Positions 1-4,310 of a stretch of 7,570 bases of DNA are shown here, one piece after another; position 1 is the first letter of the stretch, and each line of letters starts with the position of its first letter. A program made the translations under genes and the position numbers. The notes under the pieces are model-generated. The model was not told where the DNA came from and did not search any database. It saw only the letters and a program-made list of their open reading frames with translations. Origin of the DNA: Candidatus Peregrinibacteria bacterium (lineage in GTDB: Bacteria > Patescibacteriota > Gracilibacteria > UBA1369 > UBA12463); contig JAHFJT010000044.1 in NCBI GenBank assembly GCA_023245695.1, forward strand, positions 1 through 7,570. The letters run 5' to 3'.

Positions 1-1099
1 CGGTATTATCGTTTTCGTTAATCACCCAGATGGCGTTGTTTACTGAGTCGTACGTCATGTGTCCTGGAGCATTCCCTACGGTATAGCTTCCGATTACTGC
101 TTCGCTCGTGGCGTCGACTTTTGAGATGGTTGTTCCAGCTACCCATCCTCCCATACCATTGGAGACTGTACCGTTTGAAACCCAGACAGCATTTTGTGTT
201 GAATCGTAGGCGATGCCCGATGGAAGTGAAGATAGATTAATGCCTGCTTCATCAATGGTTCCTCCTGAGTCTACTCGTTTGAGTTTGTCTACGGCGGTAA
301 AAAAGAATTTTCCTGCTGCAACTACACCAAGCTTTACACCGTAGGTGCTCGAATAGGTATTGGTAATAGTATCTGTGGCTGGATTGATTTTGTAAATTTT
401 GTAACTTCCGTTATCGAGAGCATATACTCTGTTTTCAGCTGGATCATAAAAAATACTCACCGCTCCCGTGGCGATCGCGATGTCGCTCGATACCCCAGTG
501 TTCGTATTTATTTTTTTCACAAATCCGTTCGCATTTGCAAAGATACGTTGATTAGCTGAATCGGCGTTCATGCTGAATCCAGCTGCTGCACCATTGACGG
601 CTGCCATGTGGTGCGTATTAATTGTGCCAGTTCCAAGTGTTGCTGATGATCCACTAAACGTCGTACAGTAAATTCCTGTGACTGCTCCTGAGCTGACAGC
701 GGTTTCAAAGTTAACTTCCCCGCTCGATCGGTCACTAATTGACTGAATCGTGTATGAACTTCCTCCGATGATTGCACGGCAGGTGTTCCGAATTTTTGAT
801 GGCAGCGAGACGTTTGAGCCACCACTTCCTGTCATAAAATTTCCAACCTTTGTGGATCCTACTTGAGTATAGTATGCGATCGTTCCCTTGAGGTCCTCTT
901 GCGTATAGTCGCTCTCCGTATTGAAGTTGATGCTCGACGTAGCTGCTTGCGCAATAGGAGCATTGTAAATAAAAAGCTCAAGACTTGATGTAGCGAGTAA
1001 GAGGCTCGTAATCAGCCAGGTTGCGAGGATTTTTTTAGGGTGTTTTTGCTTAAGGACGCGAAACTTCTTTTGAAAGAATTTCTTCCGGTGAGTGAGCAT
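1..1099 (-). CDS. Secreted beta-propeller-like protein, 3' end outside window
   Basis: An open frame runs from an ATG at 1099 to the left edge with no stop, giving 366 codons; the C-terminus is missing. Residues 5-23 are rich in Lys and Arg, 24-45 are hydrophobic, and an AQA site at 50-52 fits signal peptidase I cleavage, so export is likely. Residues 53-170 form a Ser/Thr/Gly-rich N-terminal domain with two cysteines (107 and 145) that could form a disulfide. From about 177 onward a repeat of 30-45 residues recurs (around 177, 215, 255, 292 and 343). The clearest copies are YDSTQNAVWVSN (298-309) and YDSVNNAIWVIN (350-361), each preceded by an SKVD- or YKIN-like strand. This resembles YVTN/NHL-type propeller blades. 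Ligand and function are unknown. A GTG 39 bases upstream is in frame, but the ATG puts the basic region directly at the N-terminus. No Shine-Dalgarno sequence is present. A cell-surface role is inferred. Confidence 0.82.
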   Translation of the reverse strand, partial: MLTHRKKFFQKKFRVLKQKHPKKILATWLITSLLLATSSLELFIYNAPIAQAATSSINFNTESDYTQEDLKGTIAYYTQVGSTKVGNFMTGSGGSNVSLPSKIRNTCRAIIGGSSYTIQSISDRSSGEVNFETAVSSGAVTGIYCTTFSGSSATLGTGTINTHHMAAVNGAAAGFSMNADSANQRIFANANGFVKKINTNTGVSSDIAIATGAVSIFYDPAENRVYALDNGSYKIYKINPATDTITNTYSSTYGVKLGVVAAGKFFFTAVDKLKRVDSGGTIDEAGINLSSLPSGIAYDSTQNAVWVSNGTVSNGMGGWVAGTTISKVDATSEAVIGSYTVGNAPGHMTYDSVNNAIWVINENDNT

Positions 1100-1104
1100 G
1101 AAAA

Positions 1105-1141
1105 AGAGTGAGGGGTTTGAGAATTTTTCATCTTTCACTCT
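1105..1141 (-). promoter_or_regulatory. Inverted repeat in the leader of the beta-propeller gene
   Basis: Seven-base arms, AGAGTGA at 1141-1135 and TCACTCT at 1111-1105 on the minus strand, enclose 23 bases. The right arm runs into a T-tract (1105-1101) that ends at the start codon. The shape resembles a weak attenuator or a hairpin that shields the start, but the long loop makes this uncertain. The rest of 1142-1221 is AT-rich and I see no convincing promoter in it. Confidence 0.3.
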
Positions 1142-1221
1142 ACAATGTTCTCTCGTTTTTCGATAGCTTTGCGGCTTTGGTTTTGTTGTTAGATTGTGAG
1201 GTTGTTTTTTAGTTCTGATAT

Positions 1222-1318
1222 TGAAAAAGAAGAGGGCTGTATTTCTCCGGCAACGGCTTCGACTCGTGGTCGAGTCTGCAGGGTGTTGCTTTCAAAACAT
1301 TAGCCCTCTTCTTTTTCA
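1222..1318. repeat. 97-base inverted-repeat structure, possible bidirectional terminator or structured RNA
   Basis: Perfect 17-base arms lie at 1222-1238 and 1302-1318 (plus strand TGAAAAAGAAGAGGGCT and its reverse complement). Each arm has an A-tract or T-tract at its outer end, so either strand would give a GC-containing stem closing on a run of U. The 63 bases between are themselves structured: GCAAC (1250-1254) pairs with GTTGC (1285-1289), and GACTCG (1261-1266) pairs with CGAGTC (1271-1276) across a TGGT loop. Bidirectional termination between the rpsJ unit and the next gene is the simplest reading. The nested stems also allow a small RNA or a short mobile inverted-repeat element. No known RNA family is recognised. 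Confidence 0.6.
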
Positions 1319-1333
1319 TCTAGAATCAGGCAC

Positions 1334-1368
1334 AAAAAAGAGGAGGGTGTGTAACCTCTCCTCTTTTG
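1334..1368 (-). terminator. Intrinsic terminator after rpsJ
   Basis: The minus-strand arm AAAAGAGGAGAGGT (1367-1354) pairs with ACCCTCCTCTTTT (1348-1336) around a five-base loop with one bulged base, and six T residues (1339-1334) follow. It lies 14 bases past the rpsJ stop, so the str-type transcript very likely ends here and rplC does not follow rpsJ. Confidence 0.85.
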
Positions 1369-1381
1369 CAATTTTCTATTT

Positions 1382-1717
1382 TTACTTCGCTGTTTCTCCT
1401 GTGAGCATCTTGATCTCAACATCGACACCAGCTGGCAAAGAGAGGTTCGACAATGCGTCGATGGTCTTTGGAGTAGACTGGGTAATATCAATCAAGCGCT
1501 TGTGAGTTCGCATCTCGAACTGTTCACGAGCGTTCTTGTGAACGAATGTGGATTTGTTGACGGTATACTTATCGATTCGTGTAGGAAGGGGGATTGGACC
1601 AGCAACGATCGCACCCGTCTTCTCGGCAGTTTCAATAATAAGTTTTGCAGACTCATCGGCGATCTTGTGATCGAATGCAAGAATCTTGATACGAATTTTT
1701 TGTTGTGCAGCTGCCAT
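1382..1717 (-). CDS. rpsJ: 30S ribosomal protein S10
   Basis: The protein has 111 residues, slightly longer than the usual 102-105 because of a short basic tail. S10 is a small-subunit head protein and in E. coli also serves as NusE in transcription antitermination. Family hallmarks are the N-terminal strand KIRIKILAFDHK (7-18), the loop GPIPLPTR and the segment EMRTHKRLIDI. A longer frame opens at a TTG at 1762, but its 15 extra residues are unlike any S10 and would cover the tuf-rpsJ spacer. The ATG at 1717, followed by Ala codons, is preferred. It lies 84 bases downstream of tuf, and a hairpin falls in that gap. No Shine-Dalgarno sequence precedes the start. A terminator follows directly, so rpsJ closes this transcription unit and does not head an S10 operon. 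Confidence 0.97.
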   Translation of the reverse strand: MAAAQQKIRIKILAFDHKIADESAKLIIETAEKTGAIVAGPIPLPTRIDKYTVNKSTFVHKNAREQFEMRTHKRLIDITQSTPKTIDALSNLSLPAGVDVEIKMLTGETAK

Positions 1718-1764
1718 AGAATGATAAGTTTTTAAGGAACTAAGAGATAAGGAGCCTAACAAGA

Positions 1765-1792
1765 TCCCTGGTGCCTTTCGGTCATCCAGGGA
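1765..1792 (-). promoter_or_regulatory. Stem-loop in the tuf-rpsJ spacer
   Basis: The plus-strand arms TCCCTGG (1765-1771) and CCAGGGA (1786-1792) are perfect complements. Four more pairs are possible inside the loop with bulges (TGCC with GGTCA). No U-tract follows on the minus strand, so it is not a standard terminator. An RNA-processing, attenuation or ribosomal-protein-binding site is possible because it lies just before rpsJ. That role is inference. Confidence 0.5.
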
Positions 1793-1801
1793 CCCAATAG
1801 A

Positions 1802-2986
1802 TTACTTAATGATTTTCGCGATAACTCCGGCTCCAACCGTTCGTCCACCCTCACGGATAGCGAATCGTGTGCCTTCGTCGAGAGCGATAGGGGCACCAAG
1901 CGTGATAACCATCTTGATGTTATCACCAGGCATAACCATTTCTACGCCTGCTGGGAGCTCGATTGTACCAGTTACATCTGTTGTTCGGATGTAGAACTGT
2001 GGCTTATAACCCTTGAAGAATGGAGTGTGTCGTCCACCTTCCTCCTTCGTAAGGATATACACTTCTGACTCGAATACGGTGTGTGGCTTGATAGATCCTG
2101 GCTTAGCCATGACCTGACCTCGGAGAATTTCTTCACGTTCGATACCTCGGAGGAGGAGACCAACGTTATCACCAGCCTGGCCCTGATCAAGTTCCTTCTT
2201 GAACATTTCAACACCGGTAACGATAACTTTTCGTGTGTCGTTGATGCCAACGATTTCAATTTCTTCATTGATCTTGATCACACCTGTTTCGATACGACCC
2301 GTAGCAACCGTTCCACGTCCCTTGATTGAGAACACGTCCTCAACTGGCATAAGGAATGGCTTGTCGAGAAGTCGAACTGGCTCTGGGATGTACTCATCGA
2401 GAGCGTCGAGGAGATCCTGAATACACTTGGTAGCAGCTGGATCTGAAGGATTTTCGAGAGCCTTGAGTGCTGAACCACGGATGATTGGAGTCTTGTCTCC
2501 AGGGAATCCGTACTTCGTAAGAAGATCACGAACTTCCATCTCTGAAAGCTCTGCAATTTCTGGATCAGCCATATCCATCTTGTTCATGAAGACCACGATG
2601 TATGGAACGTTAACCTGTTTTGCAAGGAGGATGTGCTCACGAGTCTGTGGCATAGGACCATCCGCTGCTGAACAAACGAGAATAGCACCATCCATCTGAG
2701 CTGCACCAGTAATCATGTTCTTGACGTAGTCAGCATGACCTGGACAGTCGACGTGTGCGTAGTGACGCTTTTCTGTTTCGTACTCCTGGTGTGAAGTTGA
2801 GATCGTAATACCACGTGCCTTTTCTTCTGGAGCATTGTCGATATCATCGTATTTTCGAGCCTTTGCCATGCCTTTGGTAGCACAGTAAAAAGTAATAGCT
2901 GCTGTGAGCGTAGTTTTACCGTGGTCGACGTGGCCGATAGTACCTACGTTGACGTGTGGCTTATTACGATTGAACTTTTCTGCCAT
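1802..2986 (-). CDS. tuf: Translation elongation factor EF-Tu
   Basis: At 394 residues the protein matches the usual length. EF-Tu carries aminoacyl-tRNA to the ribosomal A site as a GTP complex and hydrolyses GTP on correct pairing. The GTPase motifs are intact: P-loop GHVDHGKT (18-25), RGITI (58-62), DCPGH (80-84) with the catalytic His84, NKMD (135-138), and GSALKA. Domains II and III follow, with GRGTVATGRIE, GGRHTPFF and a C-terminus containing FAIREGGRTVGAGV. NKMD in place of the NKCD of E. coli is a tolerated variation. The start has no Shine-Dalgarno sequence; CCTCTT precedes the ATG. A promoter-like sequence lies about 50 bases upstream, so tuf may be transcribed apart from fusA, together with rpsJ. 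Only one tuf copy is in the window. Confidence 0.99.
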   Translation of the reverse strand: MAEKFNRNKPHVNVGTIGHVDHGKTTLTAAITFYCATKGMAKARKYDDIDNAPEEKARGITISTSHQEYETEKRHYAHVDCPGHADYVKNMITGAAQMDGAILVCSAADGPMPQTREHILLAKQVNVPYIVVFMNKMDMADPEIAELSEMEVRDLLTKYGFPGDKTPIIRGSALKALENPSDPAATKCIQDLLDALDEYIPEPVRLLDKPFLMPVEDVFSIKGRGTVATGRIETGVIKINEEIEIVGINDTRKVIVTGVEMFKKELDQGQAGDNVGLLLRGIEREEILRGQVMAKPGSIKPHTVFESEVYILTKEEGGRHTPFFKGYKPQFYIRTTDVTGTIELPAGVEMVMPGDNIKMVITLGAPIALDEGTRFAIREGGRTVGAGVIAKIIK

Positions 2987-3035
2987 AAGAGGTTAGGGTT
3001 AAATGGTTTTTAGTACTTTTAAATAAAGCGCAGGA

Positions 3036-3064
3036 ATAGTACCCAAATCAGGGCTTTGACGCAA
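3036..3064 (-). promoter_or_regulatory. Probable tuf promoter
   Basis: On the minus strand TTGCGT (3064-3059) and TACTAT (3041-3036) are separated by exactly 17 bases, close to sigma-70 consensus. The predicted transcription start is near 3029, giving a leader of about 43 bases before the tuf ATG. It lies in the spacer after the small gene at 3121-3423. No convincing terminator for that gene is visible, so some read-through into tuf is possible. Confidence 0.6.
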
Positions 3065-3090
3065 GGGAAAATGCGGGGAGGGAGTTGGGG
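3065..3090 (+). other. G-quadruplex-type motif next to the tuf -35 box
   Basis: Four G-runs on the plus strand (3065-3067, 3075-3078, 3080-3082, 3087-3090) are separated by loops of 7, 1 and 4 bases, which meets the usual G3+N1-7 pattern. It begins one base upstream of the proposed tuf -35 element, on the template strand. Folding is not shown by sequence alone. Confidence 0.45.
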
Positions 3091-3120
3091 AATTTGAGGC
3101 TGGAATTTTTGAAGCTGAGA

Positions 3121-3423
3121 TCAATTTGAAACGGCCATATTTTGTTCATAGACTCCGCCCTCTGCGGTAGGGATGAAGATTTTTAGGCTTCCGGCAGTGA
3201 GACGTATGATTCCGCTCGTTGGCTGGAACCGGTACGTCGCAATCGCTGCTTTGATTTCTATTTCGGGCTTTCCGGCGATGCCCTTACAGAAGTTAATGAA
3301 TCCTTCGATGAGACTCTTTGGTTCGGCGTTAAGTTTTTCGTAAGCTATCCAGAGTTTTGAGGTATCTATGGTGACTTCTTTTGGAACTTCCAGCGAACCG
3401 TTTTGTGTATTAAGACCTGACAT
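3121..3423 (-). CDS. Hypothetical protein, 100 residues
   Basis: I do not recognise this protein. It is soluble-looking, with no signal peptide or membrane segment. A likely helix at 35-50 (SLIEGFINFCKGI region) is followed by alternating strand-like segments, including EIEIKAAIATYRF (54-66) and GIIRLTAGSLKIFIP (71-85). It starts at an ATG with AT-rich sequence and no Shine-Dalgarno sequence upstream, and stops at TGA. A promoter-like pair 31 bases upstream of the start (3454-3482) lies within a repeat shared with the gene at 3589-4056. The TY...GII(R/K)L pattern at 63-75 also occurs in that neighbour (54-70), which hints at distant paralogy, though the match is too short to prove it. Its base composition is close to its ribosomal neighbours. 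Position between fusA and tuf does not by itself imply a role in translation. Confidence 0.75.
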   Translation of the reverse strand: MSGLNTQNGSLEVPKEVTIDTSKLWIAYEKLNAEPKSLIEGFINFCKGIAGKPEIEIKAAIATYRFQPTSGIIRLTAGSLKIFIPTAEGGVYEQNMAVSN

Positions 3424-3453
3424 AATTTAAATTATTATTAGTATAGGCTTTGG

Positions 3454-3482
3454 ATTATCTCTCTATCTGTGCGCACGCACAA
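3454..3482 (-). promoter_or_regulatory. Promoter-like element upstream of the 100-residue gene
   Basis: TTGTGC (3482-3477) and GATAAT (3459-3454) lie 17 bases apart on the minus strand. A second -10-like TATACT (3445-3440) is nearer the start. The -35 region overlaps the inverted repeat TGTGCG-TG-CGCACA, a possible operator. The same arrangement with the same spacing recurs upstream of the gene at 3589-4056. Confidence 0.5.
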
Positions 3483-3510
3483 GCCAAAATTCTTTGCTGA
3501 ATTTTGTAAA
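3468..3510 (-). repeat. 43-base promoter-region repeat, copy 2
   Basis: This segment aligns without gaps to 4096-4138, with 33 of 43 positions identical. The best conserved parts are the CACAAGC segment and AAAATTCTTT, plus TTTTGTAAA at the far end. Several differences fall in the centre of the inverted repeat and are transitions that keep it self-complementary. Confidence 0.65.
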
Positions 3511-3511
3511 T

Positions 3512-3527
3512 GTCTGGACGTCCAGAC
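3512..3527. promoter_or_regulatory. Perfect 16-base palindrome
   Basis: GTCTGGACGTCCAGAC reads the same on both strands. It lies between the terminator at 3533-3563 and the promoter repeat at 3468-3510, about 30 bases upstream of the proposed -35 box. A binding site for a dimeric regulator is possible. No copy is seen in the matching spacer upstream of the other small gene. Confidence 0.45.
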
Positions 3528-3532
3528 GAAAT

Positions 3533-3563
3533 AAAAAGCAGGACCTTTTGGGATCCTGCTTTT
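3533..3563 (-). terminator. Intrinsic terminator after the 155-residue gene
   Basis: AAAAGCAGGA pairs with TCCTGCTTTT around a CCAAAAGG-type loop whose GG/CC can also pair with one bulged base. A run of T follows on the minus strand. The 30 bases at 3534-3563 match 4215-4244 at 29 positions. It lies 25 bases past the stop of the gene at 3589-4056. Confidence 0.85.
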
Positions 3564-3588
3564 GAATGCGTAATGCTTTTATCTAAAT

Positions 3589-4056
3589 TCACATTCCAAG
3601 TATTCTTCGTGCTTTGGCGCCGCTGCTTTCAAGAAGCTGGTTTATGTCACGGTCTTCGAGATTGTGCTGCTGTCGGCATTTTTGAAGGAGATCCTTTAAT
3701 TTGTTGTAAATGTCTAGCGGGAGCTCGTTTTCTTGACTTATCAATTGCGGTATGGAGTGCATGTCCTTATCTCCTAATTTAATACTCATATGTCCTATAT
3801 ATTTTTCTCTCTCTTTTGAATTTTCTGGTGTGTAGTATCTAACTACTAATTTTATAATTCCTCCTTCGTTCCCTGTAAAATTGATCAATTCGTATGTTTC
3901 GTCTTCTATTTTACTTCGTTTACACTCTATGCTGATTCCATCGATTGTTTGTTTTCCGATAGGAAGATCCTCAATGAGAAGGTGAAGTTGTTTCATATCC
4001 CCGTCAGTGACGAAGATATGTCGGTCGAGTGATTCTTGAGGATGAGATTGCGGCAT
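3589..4056 (-). CDS. Hypothetical protein, 155 residues
   Basis: I do not recognise this protein. It has no signal peptide or transmembrane segment and looks cytosolic. Residues 13-90 alternate short hydrophobic strands with charged turns (for example IFVTDGD at 14-20 and GGIIKLVVRYYTP at 65-77), suggesting a beta-rich domain. Residues 95-155 are mainly charged and helical. The coding sequence is visibly richer in A and T than fusA and tuf, with many AAT, ATA and TTA-type codons, so expression is likely lower or the origin different. The first ATG at 4056 is used here. There is no Shine-Dalgarno sequence, and the predicted leader from the promoter at 4082-4110 is only about 20 bases. A later start at Met21 cannot be ruled out. 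The gene is flanked by near-identical terminators, one after fusA and one after its own stop, making it a self-contained cassette. Confidence 0.78.
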   Translation of the reverse strand: MPQSHPQESLDRHIFVTDGDMKQLHLLIEDLPIGKQTIDGISIECKRSKIEDETYELINFTGNEGGIIKLVVRYYTPENSKEREKYIGHMSIKLGDKDMHSIPQLISQENELPLDIYNKLKDLLQKCRQQHNLEDRDINQLLESSGAKARRILGM

Positions 4057-4081
4057 TTTCTGTAATATGATTTATGTATAA

Positions 4082-4110
4082 AGTATGCCTTCCCTTGTGC
4101 GTGTACACAA
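4082..4110 (-). promoter_or_regulatory. Promoter-like element upstream of the 155-residue gene
   Basis: TTGTGT (4110-4105) and CATACT (4087-4082) lie 17 bases apart on the minus strand, the same geometry as at 3454-3482. The -35 overlaps the inverted repeat CTTGTG-TACACG-CACAAG, a candidate operator. Similarity in both position and sequence to the second copy strengthens a regulatory reading. Confidence 0.5.
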
Positions 4111-4138
4111 GCTAAAATTCTTTATGGGTTTTTGTAAA
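4096..4138 (-). repeat. 43-base promoter-region repeat, copy 1
   Basis: This is the partner of 3468-3510, with 33 of 43 positions identical and no gaps. Both copies sit at the same place relative to a small unknown gene and contain its proposed -35 box. The region between this repeat and the terminator at 4213-4244 (4139-4212) is AT-rich on one side and G-rich on the other, and shows no gene. Confidence 0.65.
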
Positions 4139-4212
4139 GTGGCTGATTTTATGGAGGGGGACGGACTTTCCACGGGGTGATTAGCTTTGCTTATACAAAA
4201 TTATATATGTAC

Positions 4213-4244
4213 AAAAAAGCAGGACCTTTTGAGATCCTGCTTTT
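4213..4244 (-). terminator. Intrinsic terminator after fusA
   Basis: The minus-strand stem AAAAGCAGGA with TCCTGCTTTT has the loop TCTCAAAAGG and is followed by six T residues (4218-4213). It is a near-exact copy of the terminator at 3533-3563. It lies 66 bases past the fusA stop and would separate fusA from the small genes. Confidence 0.85.
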
Positions 4245-4259
4245 GAGATGTGAACTTGA

Positions 4260-4284
4260 GGGAAGGGGGACGGGAGGGGATGGG
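4260..4284 (+). other. Five-run G-rich motif in the fusA 3' region
   Basis: Five runs of three or more G on the plus strand (4260-4262, 4265-4269, 4272-4274, 4276-4279, 4282-4284) are separated by only 2, 2, 1 and 2 bases, a strong G-quadruplex pattern. The fusA transcript carries the C-rich, almost G-free complement, which would alternatively suit Rho loading. Confidence 0.5.
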
Positions 4285-4293
4285 CTGCAAAAA

Positions 4294-4309
4294 TTTTGCT
4301 GGTGCAAAA
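4294..4309 (-). promoter_or_regulatory. Small hairpin just after the fusA stop
   Basis: On the minus strand TTTTGC-ACCA-GCAAAA starts one base after the TAA and is followed by TTTTTGCA. The stem is only six pairs and mostly A-T, so it is weak. It may help define the transcript end together with the stronger terminator downstream. Confidence 0.3.
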
Positions 4310-4310
4310 A

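Noticed and set aside
568..825. Minus-strand open frame inside the propeller gene region
   Set aside because: It is in a different frame from the long signal-peptide-bearing frame that runs from 1099 to the window edge.
1250..1289. tRNA-like TTCGACTC segment
   Set aside because: No acceptor, D or anticodon arms can be built around it; it is part of the nested stems.
1222..1318. Integron attC-like site
   Set aside because: The arms lack the RYYYAAC/GTTRRRY core sites at their ends.
1221..1505. Plus-strand open frame across the rpsJ end and terminators
   Set aside because: It runs through two hairpins and antisense to rpsJ, has no recognisable content, and is explained by those features.
1718..1762. 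TTG-initiated longer rpsJ
   Set aside because: The extra 15 residues do not resemble S10, and the ATG at 1717 gives a normal N-terminus.
3510..3782. Plus-strand frame opposite the 155-residue gene
   Set aside because: It crosses a palindrome and a terminator and encodes nothing recognisable.
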